Origin: Pseudomonas fluorescens
Lineage (GTDB): Bacteria; Pseudomonadota; Gammaproteobacteria; Pseudomonadales; Pseudomonadaceae
Reading direction: 5' to 3'
Assembly (NCBI RefSeq): GCF_000967965.1
Contig: NZ_LACC01000006.1
Coordinates: 1 to 64,000, forward strand
Length of the DNA stretch: 64,000 nt
Shown here: one piece after another, positions 8,097 through 16,272 of the stretch
Position numbering within the stretch: position 1 is the stretch's first letter
How the letters are laid out: every line of letters begins with the position of its first letter
The notes under the pieces: generated by a model
Databases searched by the model: none
What the model was told of the DNA's origin: nothing
Seen by the model: only the letters and a program-made list of their open reading frames with translations
Translations under genes and position numbers: made by a program

Positions 8097-9378
8097 CTCG
8101 CAAGATGTCATTGCCCGCACCGGGGGCAACAAGGACCTGGCCCTGGCCGATTGTAAGTGGCCTAACGATGACCTTCACTATATCCCCGACTGGGTCTACA
8201 CCAGCCATGCCGTCTATGATCGTGAAGTCGAACGCATCTTCCACGGCCGCACTTGGAACTTTGTCGCACTGGAAGCCGAGCTCCCCAACACCGGGGACTA
8301 CAAGCGCTCCTTCGTTGGCCCGACCCCAGTGGTGGTGGCACGGGCAGAGGACGGCTCGGTCAATGTCTTCGAGAACCGTTGCGCGCACCGTGGTGCGGAG
8401 TTCTGCCGACACAGTCAAGGCAATGCCAAAGAGTTTGTCTGCCCGTACCATCAGTGGTCCTACGACCTCAAGGGCAACCTGCAGGGCGTGCCATTCAAGC
8501 GTGGCGTGAATCGACAGGGCGGCATGCCCAAGGATTTTCGCAACGAAGACCACGGCCTGAAAAAGCTCCACGTCACCACCTGGAACGGTGTCGTCTTTGC
8601 CTCCTACCACGCCGATGTCGAACCCATCGAAGAATACCTGACGCCGGAAATCATCGAAGATATGGGCAAGGTTTTCGATGGCCGCAAACTCAAAGTACTC
8701 GGTTACTACCGCAACGAGTTGCCCTGCAACTGGAAGATGTACCACGAAAACCTGAAAGACCCTTACCACGCAACCTTGTTGCATTCCTTTCTGGTGGTCT
8801 TCGGTCTGTTGGTGGCAGGCAACAAGTCCGCCATGATTGCCGACCCGGTTCACGGCCGTCACGGCACCATGGCCTCGGCCAAGAGTGAAGACAAATACGC
8901 AGCCGTCAGCGATGCCAACAAGGCCGAAATGCGCTCCTACCATGAGGGCATGCGCCTGCTCGACGAGCGCTTCCTGGATTACATCAAGGAATCCGACTCG
9001 CCATGGTCAGTGACCATGCAGACCATCTGGCCGAACCTGATCGTGCAGCGGGAAATGAACACCCTGGGCGTACGGCAGATCGTACCTAACGGCCCGAACA
9101 GCATGATCATGCAATGGACGATGTTCGGCTATGAAGACGACACCGAGGAGATGACGCGCCATCGATTGCGCCAAGGCAACCTGATGGGCCCTGCCGGATT
9201 CCTCGGCCTGGAAGATAATGAAGCGATGAAGTACGTCCAGGAAGGGCTGCGCCGCTCCAGCAGTGACGTCAACATCCTCAAACTTGACCACGGTCAGGTG
9301 GGTACCACCAACTCCCTTATTTCAGAAGCCGCGATCCGCGCCCTCTACCGCCACTACCGCGAAATCATGGAGCTGTAA
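8089..9378 (+). CDS. Rieske non-heme iron ring hydroxylase, large (alpha) subunit
   Basis: A 429-residue catalytic subunit. The Rieske cluster ligands are C98, H100, C118 and H121. The mononuclear iron motif D-x2-H-x4-H is seen as D224-PY-H227-ATLL-H232. The frame extends upstream to 7885, but the ATG at 8089 (MYNSQDV) follows GGAGCC and leaves a short overlap with the reductase, so I chose it. The protein resembles salicylate/anthranilate/terephthalate-type oxygenases. In this island the expected reaction is 3-hydroxylation of 6-hydroxypicolinate to 3,6-dihydroxypicolinate (inference from context and the known four-component PicB). Confidence 0.9.
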   Translation: MYNSQDVIARTGGNKDLALADCKWPNDDLHYIPDWVYTSHAVYDREVERIFHGRTWNFVALEAELPNTGDYKRSFVGPTPVVVARAEDGSVNVFENRCAHRGAEFCRHSQGNAKEFVCPYHQWSYDLKGNLQGVPFKRGVNRQGGMPKDFRNEDHGLKKLHVTTWNGVVFASYHADVEPIEEYLTPEIIEDMGKVFDGRKLKVLGYYRNELPCNWKMYHENLKDPYHATLLHSFLVVFGLLVAGNKSAMIADPVHGRHGTMASAKSEDKYAAVSDANKAEMRSYHEGMRLLDERFLDYIKESDSPWSVTMQTIWPNLIVQREMNTLGVRQIVPNGPNSMIMQWTMFGYEDDTEEMTRHRLRQGNLMGPAGFLGLEDNEAMKYVQEGLRRSSSDVNILKLDHGQVGTTNSLISEAAIRALYRHYREIMEL

Positions 9379-9920
9379 TGAACGCCTTCGCCAACGAACT
9401 GAACCGCCCCTACCCCCTTTATCGCCCCTGCCGGCTTGACCGGGCCACGGCCCTGCGCCTGCGACTGGAGATCGAGACCTTCAATGCCGACTACTGTGCC
9501 GTGCTGGACGACGGCCTGGTCGAGCAGTGGCCGAATTTCTTCACCAGCGATGCGTTGTATCGCGTGACGTCAAGGGAAAACGCCGAGATGGGCATGCCCG
9601 TCGGCCTGATCTACGCCGAGGGCCGTAACATGATGCATGACCGCGCGGTGGCCATCTCTCGCACGCAAATGTTCGCACCACGCTATCACCTGCACCTGCT
9701 GGGCAATACCCGCGTGATCGATGAATCAAGCAGCGGCATTATCACCGCCCAGGCCAACTTCATACTGCTGCAGACACTGGTGGAAGGCCCGACAACGACT
9801 CACATGGCCGGCACCTACCACGACCGTTTCCAGCGAGTCGACGGCGAGCTGCTACTGCTGGAGCGTCAGGTGATTTATGACAGCACTCTGATCGCCAACG
9901 ACTTGGTGTACCCACTGTAA
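9378..9920 (+). CDS. Ring hydroxylase small (beta) subunit
   Basis: A 180-residue protein of the SnoaL/NTF2-like ring-hydroxylating dioxygenase beta family (FNADYCAVLDDGLVEQWPNFF... and FEFQ-like C-terminal strands). The start codon overlaps the alpha-subunit stop as TAATG, so the two are translated together. Beta subunits are structural partners in an a3b3 hexamer. It is the last gene of the oxygenase operon, and a REP pair begins at the base after its stop. Confidence 0.9.
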   Translation: MNAFANELNRPYPLYRPCRLDRATALRLRLEIETFNADYCAVLDDGLVEQWPNFFTSDALYRVTSRENAEMGMPVGLIYAEGRNMMHDRAVAISRTQMFAPRYHLHLLGNTRVIDESSSGIITAQANFILLQTLVEGPTTTHMAGTYHDRFQRVDGELLLLERQVIYDSTLIANDLVYPL

Positions 9921-10034
9921 TGTAGGAGCGAGCTTGCTCGCGAAAAACTCGAGGGCACCGCGTTCATCCCGGCAGCCCTCGTCATCGTTAACGTCCATCG
10001 TCGGAACGCCGCCCGGAGCAAGCTCGCTCCTACA
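9921..10034. repeat. REP pair (REPIN) downstream of the oxygenase operon
   Basis: The two ends are inverted copies: TGTAGGAGCGAGCTTGCTCG at the left and its complement ending CTCGCTCCTACA at the right, separated by about 70 bp. This is the common intergenic REP/REPIN type of Pseudomonas. It sits between the convergent oxygenase and marR genes, where it may protect 3' ends or end transcription. Confidence 0.85.
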
Positions 10035-10051
10035 TGTTCCCGAGCCACCCA

Positions 10052-10555
10052 TCAAAGCCCGCGCAATACCGTTCGACTGTACTGGTTGTTGGATTCCACC
10101 AGGATGGCCAGCAAACCCATGAACTGCTTCTTCTGCGCCGGACGCAATGGCTGGAGCATTCGCTCCTGAGCCCTTGCCATGCTTTCATGCATGACGGCCA
10201 CAACCTCTCGACCCTGCGCAGTCAGAAAAACGTTGCGCGTACGCCGATCGTGGGGATCCGGCTGGCGATAAAGCAATTCGTTGGTTTCGAGACGCTTTAC
10301 CACATCAGCGGTATTGGTCCGATCAAGACCGACCTCCTGGGCCAGCGCTGTCTGATCCAACCCGGGCATGACCGAAAGGGTCGTGAGAATGGCATATTGA
10401 ACGGGGGTAATGTTCGTCCCTTTGCATTCTTCGAAGAACAATGCGACATGGATCTGATGCAGGCGGCGAACGAGAAAACCCGGACGCCCCCAAAGAAGCT
10501 CTTTGGCCGGATCGTCCAGCTCAGAGTCGGGTGTCGTACTACCAGGGGCTGTCAT
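10052..10555 (-). CDS. picR: MarR-family repressor of the picolinate island
   Basis: A 167-residue winged-helix protein. The recognition-helix region is TALAQEVGLDRTNTADVVKRLE and the wing shows the MarR signature DPHDRRTRNVFLTAQG. It lies between the two catabolic blocks, on the same strand as the lower-pathway operon. MarR-type regulators (PicR, NicR) control the known picolinate and nicotinate pathways, normally as repressors relieved by a pathway compound. The likely targets are the four TCAGTAYACTGA-type palindromes. Its own promoter region carries a different inverted repeat. The assignment as PicR rests on context. Confidence 0.8.
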   Translation of the reverse strand: MTAPGSTTPDSELDDPAKELLWGRPGFLVRRLHQIHVALFFEECKGTNITPVQYAILTTLSVMPGLDQTALAQEVGLDRTNTADVVKRLETNELLYRQPDPHDRRTRNVFLTAQGREVVAVMHESMARAQERMLQPLRPAQKKQFMGLLAILVESNNQYSRTVLRGL

Positions 10556-10566
10556 GAAATTTCCTT

Positions 10567-10578
10567 GTCATAAATGAC
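10567..10578. promoter_or_regulatory. Small inverted repeat at the marR start
   Basis: GTCATAAATGAC, with five-base arms and a two-base spacer, 12 bp upstream of the regulator's start codon. It may be an autoregulatory site, but it does not match the TCAG-N4-CTGA palindrome, so this is only a candidate. Confidence 0.3.
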
Positions 10579-10627
10579 GCAAGCATAACCGTACCATGGG
10601 GTTCTTGGCACGGTCACGTTGCTAGCA

Positions 10628-10674
10628 GGGTCTGTCATCAAGTCGTTTTGCACGTGGCAATGATAGATGACAGC
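10628..10674 (-). other. Nested inverted repeat between the lower-pathway operon and marR
   Basis: The arms CTGTCATC (10632-10639) and GATGACAG (10666-10673) are perfect complements, with G/C-rich flanks extending them. The loop holds a second repeat, TTGC-N5-GCAA (10648-10660). On the minus strand it lies just past the amidase stop and before marR. No T-run follows, so it is more likely a processing hairpin or an operator than an intrinsic terminator. Confidence 0.4.
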
Positions 10675-10686
10675 CCCCTAGTTCGA

Positions 10687-11304
10687 TCAGCCTACTGTCG
10701 CCAGCGCTTCCTCCAGCGTCATCACTGCCGCGTACTTTTGCGCCATGTCGAAGAGGTTGGCCTCATGGGGCTCCAGCGCCCGATCCCCGACGCAATCAGA
10801 CACCACGAGCGGGCGAAAGCCATGGCTCATGGCGTCGACCACACTGGCGCGTACACAACCGCTGGTGACAGCCCCGGCCACCAGCAGCGTACGCACGCCA
10901 TTAAAGTTGAGCCAGGCGGCCAGATCCGTACCGAAAAAGGCTGAAGGCAGGGTCTTGCGCACCACCAATTCGCCCTCGATCGGCGTCAACGACGGCACAA
11001 TGGCACTTCGATGCGCGTGTTCGAGCAACGTCAGCATTGAAGGTACTTTCAGCGTAAATACATTGCGGTCGGCCCCATCATCGGCGAAGACAATGCGGCT
11101 GTGGGCTACCGGCCAGCCTTTATCGCGCGCGTAAGCCAATAGCGGCCGGGTACGCTCAATCGCCTCGGGAATATTGCCACCACCGAAGATCGCGGGGTCG
11201 GCAAAGCCTTCAACCAGATCAATGATCAACAGCCCATAGGGTCCTGGCAGTTCCATCTGCGTGCCAAACCCCTGGCGTTCGTAGGTGTGTAGTTTTTCGC
11301 TCAT
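10687..11304 (-). CDS. nicF: Maleamate amidohydrolase (NicF/PicF)
   Basis: A 205-residue isochorismatase-family cysteine hydrolase. The catalytic triad is visible as D29 (LLIIDLVEGF), K117 (VVRKTLPSAF) and C150 (AVTSGCVRASVVDA). It hydrolyses maleamate to maleate and ammonia in the lower pathway of nicotinate and picolinate breakdown. The start overlaps the dioxygenase stop as ATGA. It is the last gene of the five-gene lower operon. Confidence 0.88.
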   Translation of the reverse strand: MSEKLHTYERQGFGTQMELPGPYGLLIIDLVEGFADPAIFGGGNIPEAIERTRPLLAYARDKGWPVAHSRIVFADDGADRNVFTLKVPSMLTLLEHAHRSAIVPSLTPIEGELVVRKTLPSAFFGTDLAAWLNFNGVRTLLVAGAVTSGCVRASVVDAMSHGFRPLVVSDCVGDRALEPHEANLFDMAQKYAAVMTLEEALATVG

Positions 11305-12347
11305 TGCATGTCCTCTCGGTCCATTACCCGGCCTTTGTCGACGACCACCCGATCATCCAGGTGCACTGTGCAATTACGCAGCGGTATATCGATGTGACAA
11401 GCCGTGGTGCGCTTGCCGCCTGCTTCGTTGTTCGGGCCCATGGAGAACAGGAAGTTGCCTTCATAAGCACGGGCATCCATCCCGATATGGGCCTCCCGAT
11501 CGAGCAGGCCCAGGGTCGACCAGCGTGCACGGGGTTGAAGGCCCCAGCCGATATGAGACAGCGCATAAGCCTCAGGGTCGTTGAACACTTCCATGTAGTC
11601 GCGCAACAACGCAGCCTCCACGCCACCCTCAATGCTGGTCACGTAGCCATTTTTAACCTGCAGCTCAATCGGATCCTGCACATAGGACTTATGGGGCAGC
11701 AGGATATCGCCGCGATCGATCACAATCCGCCCATTGGCGCCTAGTTCGTTGGGCCAGGTCAGCACGAAACCGCTGGGCCAGTGATCCCAGCGGCCGGGGG
11801 CATCGACAAAGCCATATTCACTGATCGCCGGAAACTCACCCAATGGACAGGTCAGTGCAGTACCGGCCGCCGAGGTAACGTGCATCTGACTGGCGCGCTC
11901 TATCAGCGCCGCCGCCGCCAGTACCCGTTGTCGATCTGCAACGCTAGGCAACAGGCGCACGAGGATTTCCGGCGGCTCCACCGCCAAAAGTATCCGAGTA
12001 CCGCTGGCAAGAATTTCGTGTTGCTCGGGTGAGAACAGCAACGTCATCAGATCCAGCACCAGATCGCTGGCTTTCAATGCCGCCAGCGCTGGCGCATTTC
12101 CAGTCAACGGAGTGACCCCCAGGTACGCCAGGGAATCCCGGCTAAGCGCCTTCTCCCCGTTTACCGGTGGCAGATCCAGCCGATTGACGATCGCCCCCAG
12201 GGCCTGACACGCCACTTGAGCCGTGCGCAACGTTTGCGGATGAGTATCGGCCCCCGTCAGGATGGTTACACTCTGACCGCGCTGCAGATCGCTGAGGGTA
12301 AGCACGTGCTTCCAGGCTTCGATCAAATCATAATCGCTGACAGCCAT
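11301..12347 (-). CDS. nicX: 2,5-dihydroxypyridine 5,6-dioxygenase (NicX/PicD)
   Basis: A 348-residue non-heme iron extradiol-type dioxygenase matching NicX of Pseudomonas putida along its length (for example RILLAVEPPE, GRWDHWPSGF, LSHIGWGLQPRA, CHIDIPLRNC). The iron ligands of the family fall at the His of SHIGW and the His and Asp of CHIDIP. It opens 2,5-dihydroxypyridine to N-formylmaleamate. I chose the ATG at 12347, preceded by GGAGAATAAAC, over an upstream in-frame start at 12428. It is the key marker that this island runs through 2,5-dihydroxypyridine. Confidence 0.93.
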   Translation of the reverse strand: MAVSDYDLIEAWKHVLTLSDLQRGQSVTILTGADTHPQTLRTAQVACQALGAIVNRLDLPPVNGEKALSRDSLAYLGVTPLTGNAPALAALKASDLVLDLMTLLFSPEQHEILASGTRILLAVEPPEILVRLLPSVADRQRVLAAAALIERASQMHVTSAAGTALTCPLGEFPAISEYGFVDAPGRWDHWPSGFVLTWPNELGANGRIVIDRGDILLPHKSYVQDPIELQVKNGYVTSIEGGVEAALLRDYMEVFNDPEAYALSHIGWGLQPRARWSTLGLLDREAHIGMDARAYEGNFLFSMGPNNEAGGKRTTACHIDIPLRNCTVHLDDRVVVDKGRVMDREDMQ

Positions 12348-12349
12348 GT

Positions 12350-13189
12350 TTATTCTCCACTGACTGAGGGCAGCGAAGCCCCCAGAAAATTGTCGAACGC
12401 CCGATAGAAATACTCTTCGTTGTCCCAAGGGATCATATGACCGGCATCGGCCACCCGGACGACCGCCAGGTTGCTCATCAACCCCTGGATTTCAGCGATA
12501 TCCTCATCCAGTATCACCCCACCTCTCTCGGCAACCATCAGCAGTGCCGGGCAGTTGACGTGGCGTAGATCGGCATGGAAATCTTCGGTATGAAAAGCCT
12601 CGAAGCTGGCTTTGATCGCGCGCTCGTCACAGGTGTGCAGCCACTCGGCGCGCAGTGACAATTGCTCATCGGTCCAGGTCGGGCAGAAGCTGCGCATGTC
12701 ATCTGCGCTCATCCCGGCTTGAGACAAGCGAATCGAGTCGACATACCACGGCAACTGCGACGGGTAGGCGCGTCGACCAGGGCCCGAGACAGGTGGGTCG
12801 ACCAACACCATGCGCGCCAGGCTAGCGCCACCTTTGCGCGCCATCCGCGCGGCAATGCGCGCGCCCATGGAGTGCCCGATCAAACTGAAGCGGGAAAAAC
12901 CCATGGCTTCGGCGAAAGCGCTGACATCAGCAGCCTGCGCCTCCACGCTATAGTCCAGATCCGCACCGGACTCGGAAAGGCCCCGCCCCCGCACATCCAG
13001 CACATAGGTGTCGAATGCCTGGCCGAAGCGCTCGGCGACAAAAGCCCAGGTCACCGCCGGGCTGGTAATACCGGGAATGATGATGACCGGGTCACGCGTG
13101 GACCGCTCACCGCTGGCGCCGCCAAAGCGCAAGTAATGTTGACGGATATCATTGGCGCGGATGTTGGCGCCATATAGAAATTGGCTCAT
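12350..13189 (-). CDS. nicD: N-formylmaleamate deformylase (NicD/PicE)
   Basis: A 279-residue alpha/beta hydrolase with nucleophile S107 in GHSMG, the HG-like GITSPAVTW motif near residues 40-48 and a C-terminal catalytic His near 251 (ADAGHMIPW). It closely resembles NicD of P. putida (VDPPVSGPGRRAYPS, LPWYVDSIR). It removes formate from N-formylmaleamate to give maleamate. It lies two bases upstream of the dioxygenase gene and nine bases downstream of the isomerase gene. Confidence 0.92.
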   Translation of the reverse strand: MSQFLYGANIRANDIRQHYLRFGGASGERSTRDPVIIIPGITSPAVTWAFVAERFGQAFDTYVLDVRGRGLSESGADLDYSVEAQAADVSAFAEAMGFSRFSLIGHSMGARIAARMARKGGASLARMVLVDPPVSGPGRRAYPSQLPWYVDSIRLSQAGMSADDMRSFCPTWTDEQLSLRAEWLHTCDERAIKASFEAFHTEDFHADLRHVNCPALLMVAERGGVILDEDIAEIQGLMSNLAVVRVADAGHMIPWDNEEYFYRAFDNFLGASLPSVSGE

Positions 13190-13198
13190 GACACTTCC

Positions 13199-13951
13199 TC
13201 AGTAGGCACCGGACAGTAGAGCACCGGCGCCTGGAACGATCGGTTCGAGGTTGAGCGCCTTGAGCATGGCGTAGGTCGTGGCGATGGCTGCGGTCAGCAC
13301 CGGCTTTCCGGTTTGTGCCTCGACCGTAGCCACCGCGCTCAGCGAAGGCATTTGCACACAGGCCGACAGCACGATGGCATCCACACCCGTCAGATCCAGA
13401 TCGGCAACGATGCCCGGAAGGTTGGCCGGATCATGGCGAGCGACCGCCAGGTTGTCCTGGATTTCCAGCGCGTGCCAGACTTTGACTTCGATGCCTTCAT
13501 GCTCGATATAGTCGACCACCAGTTCCGTGAGTGGCCGCATGTAGGGCGCCACCAACGCGATGCGCTTGGCACCGAGCACTTTGATTGCGTCCACCAGGGC
13601 ACCGGCACTGGTAATCACCGGTGCCGGCGCATCGTTATCCTGGGTCACTTTGCTCAAGCGTTGTTGAGACTCGCGATGGTAACCCTTGCCCATGGACATG
13701 ATTGCCACCAGGCAGGCGTAGCCGAGGACATCGACACGGGCATCGGACAACTCAAGGGCGCAGCGGTCGGATTGAGCATCCATGGCCGCCAGCTCTTCCT
13801 TGCGCACATGCTTCATGCGCATACGACTGGAGTGAAAAGTGAAGCGCTCAGGCCGGATCAACTGGCGGGCGGCCAGCATCGCAGGGATTTCGGTTTCCAT
13901 GGTGGTGTTGGAGCTGGGCACGATTTGCCCGATGCGCAGGAGCTTGGTCAT
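13199..13951 (-). CDS. nicE: Maleate cis-trans isomerase (NicE/PicG)
   Basis: A 250-residue Asp/Glu racemase-fold protein. It shows the PSSNTTMETE substrate loop near the N-terminus and the two catalytic cysteines, C80 (GYACLVAIMS) and C198 (SACVQMPS). It converts maleate to fumarate, which then enters the TCA cycle. It sits between the decarboxylase and deformylase genes in the lower operon. Confidence 0.92.
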   Translation of the reverse strand: MTKLLRIGQIVPSSNTTMETEIPAMLAARQLIRPERFTFHSSRMRMKHVRKEELAAMDAQSDRCALELSDARVDVLGYACLVAIMSMGKGYHRESQQRLSKVTQDNDAPAPVITSAGALVDAIKVLGAKRIALVAPYMRPLTELVVDYIEHEGIEVKVWHALEIQDNLAVARHDPANLPGIVADLDLTGVDAIVLSACVQMPSLSAVATVEAQTGKPVLTAAIATTYAMLKALNLEPIVPGAGALLSGAY

Positions 13952-14004
13952 GATTAAGGTCTCGGTATTGGCTGATTGACGTGGTCAGTGTGGCGTTGGC
14001 AGAT

Positions 14005-14973
14005 TCAGAGCTTGAATAAGTGTTCGGCGTTGCCATGACAGATCTGGGCACGCACCTCTTCCTCAATATCAACCGAATCGATGAACTCGACGGCAACGGC
14101 CGTAGACTCATAGGGGTAATCGACGGAGAACATCACCGCTTCTGTGCCCAACTCCGCCAGTGCACATTTCAAGGCAGACGGGGAGCAAACCCCTGATGTC
14201 GTAATCAGGATATTGCTGCCGATGTATTCAGAGGGCGCTCGCTCCAGATGTACGCCATGGGGGTAAACCGCGAAGCGATTGTCGAGGCGCCACGGGATAA
14301 ATGGCAGGCCTTCGCCCATATGGCCCAGAATGACCTTGAGGCCAGGAAAACGATCGAACACCCCACCGAACAGCAGGCGTAAGGCATGACTGGCCGTTTC
14401 AACACCCCAGCCCCACGCCGCTCCACGCATTTCCGGATGGCCGTCGAACACTTGGGGGAAAACAAAGGCGTCTGCAGGATGCAGGTAAAAAGGTACGCCA
14501 AGCGCCTGCATGCACGCCCAGAACTCGTCATAAGAACGATCGTCGTAATACATGCCTTGGGTATGACCATTTACCAATGCACCCTTGAACCCCAGGTCCT
14601 TGACGGCACGGGTGAGCTCGGCTGCTGCCAGTTTCGGGTCGTGCATGGGCAAACTGGCGAAACCGCCAAAACGCGTAGGATGACGTTGTACCTGTTGAGC
14701 CAGGTAATCGTTGCTGCGCTGGGCTTGTGCCAACGCCTGCTTGAAATCCTGCTCGCCTTGAACCCCGGGACCGGTCTGCGACAAGATGCTGAAATCGATG
14801 CCGTAACGATCCATTTCACTCAGTCGAAGCTCATCGAAATCGCTCAGCTGCGCGCTCAACCTGGAGAGCATTTCAGGTTTCATATGTTGGATGAAGCTTT
14901 TGGAGTACCCCTCGAAGCCTGGGGTCATGAAATGCTCTTCGAAAGTTATCTTTCGGGGTTTAGTGCTTGTCAT
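14005..14973 (-). CDS. picC: Amidohydrolase-2 family decarboxylase, probable 3,6-dihydroxypicolinate decarboxylase
   Basis: A 322-residue metal-dependent decarboxylase related to gamma-resorcylate and ACMS decarboxylases. Metal-ligand motifs are E12-E-H14 (TFEEHF), the His of FYLHPAD, the HMGEGLPF loop and the Asp of SVDYPYES. It is the first gene of the lower operon, just upstream of maleate isomerase. The known PicC enzyme of Alcaligenes belongs to this family and turns 3,6-dihydroxypicolinate into 2,5-dihydroxypyridine, which the third downstream gene product then opens. This gene is the main reason to prefer picolinate over nicotinate as substrate. Confidence 0.85.
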   Translation of the reverse strand: MTSTKPRKITFEEHFMTPGFEGYSKSFIQHMKPEMLSRLSAQLSDFDELRLSEMDRYGIDFSILSQTGPGVQGEQDFKQALAQAQRSNDYLAQQVQRHPTRFGGFASLPMHDPKLAAAELTRAVKDLGFKGALVNGHTQGMYYDDRSYDEFWACMQALGVPFYLHPADAFVFPQVFDGHPEMRGAAWGWGVETASHALRLLFGGVFDRFPGLKVILGHMGEGLPFIPWRLDNRFAVYPHGVHLERAPSEYIGSNILITTSGVCSPSALKCALAELGTEAVMFSVDYPYESTAVAVEFIDSVDIEEEVRAQICHGNAEHLFKL

Positions 14974-15037
14974 CGTAAGGCCCTGTCAGAAGGTTCAGAA
15001 CTCACTGTTGCTTCGCTTCGCCTCTCGGCAGCCATAA

Positions 15038-15053
15038 GATCAGTATACTGATC
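15038..15053. promoter_or_regulatory. Candidate PicR operator, site 3 (decarboxylase operon)
   Basis: GATCAGTATACTGATC, a perfect 16-bp palindrome with core TCAGTATACTGA (15040-15051). It lies 65 bp upstream of the decarboxylase start and directly downstream of a predicted minus-strand -10, the same arrangement as site 1. Confidence 0.65.
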
Positions 15054-15081
15054 ATTTAACCCGACCGGACTTATCCATCAA
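15054..15081 (-). promoter_or_regulatory. Predicted promoter of the lower-pathway operon
   Basis: On the minus strand: TTGATG at 15076-15081, a 16-bp spacer and TTAAAT at 15054-15059, with operator site 3 immediately after. The operator itself contains TATACT, which could serve as an alternative -10 but lacks a good -35. Confidence 0.4.
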
Positions 15082-15152
15082 TCGACTCTGGAGGCGGAGC
15101 GTGCCCAGCTACATCACGTGCTTTTCACGAAATGCCAATGCGTCAAATTAAA

Positions 15153-15164
15153 TCAGTACACTGA
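15153..15164. promoter_or_regulatory. Candidate PicR operator, site 4 (no adjacent pathway gene)
   Basis: TCAGTACACTGA, identical to site 2, about 100 bp further from the decarboxylase gene than site 3. To its right there is only unrecognised sequence (15165-15334) and then a broken integrase. It may be a second site for the decarboxylase operon or the relic of a divergent promoter whose gene was lost. Confidence 0.5.
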
Positions 15165-15334
15165 CGAAATTATCGTTGCAGATGACAGGGTGATTGTCAA
15201 AGTATTTGGGATCTTAGGGTGCTGGAAGACCTGGCTCTCGGGGCTGTCTTTAGACTTGAACCAGATGACGCGTCGCGGCAGGAATACGGTGTGAATAAAT
15301 GGTGCGCAGCAACGGGGGCGGGAAATGCATCAAC
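15165..15334. other. Unassigned sequence between the pic island and the integrase remnant
   Basis: Frames here are short and show no family that I recognise. Only the right end merges into integrase-like coding sequence. It probably contains the junction where the island meets older chromosomal or mobile DNA. Confidence 0.4.
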
Positions 15335-16272
15335 ATCTAGATCCGCACCGTGGTCAACCGAGGCGCTCACCGGCAAGCCATTAGTTTCCTCGCCGACCTC
15401 ACCCAGATGTTCAACTGGGCCAGAAAACGCCAGCCTTGGCGTAATGCTGTTCACTTAAGGACGAACACTGTATCTGTGGCGAGGGAGCTTGCTCCCGCTG
15501 GGGCGCGAAGCGGCCCTAAAATGGGACTGCTGCGCAGTCCAGCGGGAGCAAGCTCCCTCGCCACAGGTTACTTATTGCTCGCTCTATCTCTTAAATGAAC
15601 GGTATTACAGCCTTGGCGGGCTTTATTGGTCGAGGGCGATCCAACGGAACTGGTCGATATCGCCCCCCTGATCCCTGCCGACTACGAAGCGAAAGGAAGC
15701 CGCATCCTTTCCCCGGCTGAGCTGTTGGAAATGCACAACCGCTTCCAGCAAATGACCACCGATTACAACGCCCTCCCCGCTGGTCAAAAGTACGAGGGTA
15801 TTCGTCCATTAAAGAAGGAGACTCAACTCGCGCTCTGGATCAGTCTGGGCACCCTGTGCCGGATTGGCGAGTTGCTGCAGGCCGAATGGAAAAATGTCGA
15901 TCTTGACCGGCAAACCTGGTTCCTCCCAAGTGAAAACGTCAAAGGCTCCCGGGGCAAGAAACAGGACCACCATGTCTTACTCTCCCCCTTCGCCCTGCAT
16001 TTCTTTCAGGAACTCAAAATCCTGACGGGACATTCGCAGTGGTGCTTTCCGAACAAGCAGGATGATCGGCATGTGGACGTGAAGGTAGTCAGCAAACAGA
16101 TCGGCGATCATCAGGCCCGATTCAAAAACCGCAAGGCCCTCTCCAGGCGGCGTCACGACGATACCCTGGTCCTTGCCGACGGCCAAAACGGCGACTGGAC
16201 GGCATGACCTGCGCCGTACCGGTGCGACCATGATGCAGGCTTTGGGGGTCAGCCTGGACGTCATCGACCGGG
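15335..16272 (+). pseudogene. Decayed tyrosine recombinase (phage integrase)
   Basis: Integrase-like sequence is spread over three pieces. The first is a core-binding segment (VVNRGAHRQAISFLADLTQMF...) near 15345-15440. The second is a long frame, 15626-16207, with the catalytic-domain start ETQLALWISLGTLCRIGELL. The third is a shifted frame near 16200-16270 with the box-II motif HDLRRTGATMMQALG. A REP pair and unrelated bases separate the first two, a frameshift separates the last two, and the terminal Tyr region is missing. It cannot make an active enzyme. It marks past mobility beside the catabolic island. Confidence 0.8.
15474..15566. repeat. REP pair (REPIN) inside the integrase remnant
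   Basis: The left end CTGTGGCGAGGGAGCTTGCT and the right end AGCAAGCTCCCTCGCCACAG are perfect inverted copies. The inner part contains a second hairpin (GACTGCTGCGCAGTC). It belongs to a different REP subtype from the pair at 9921-10034. It splits the integrase reading frame, so it inserted after or during the gene's decay. Confidence 0.85.

Noticed and set aside
1..15164. Assignment of the island to nicotinate degradation
   Set aside because: The NicA/NicB-type two-component dehydrogenase with cytochromes and the flavin monooxygenase NicC are absent, while a Rieske oxygenase and a decarboxylase are present; only the lower steps are shared with nicotinate.
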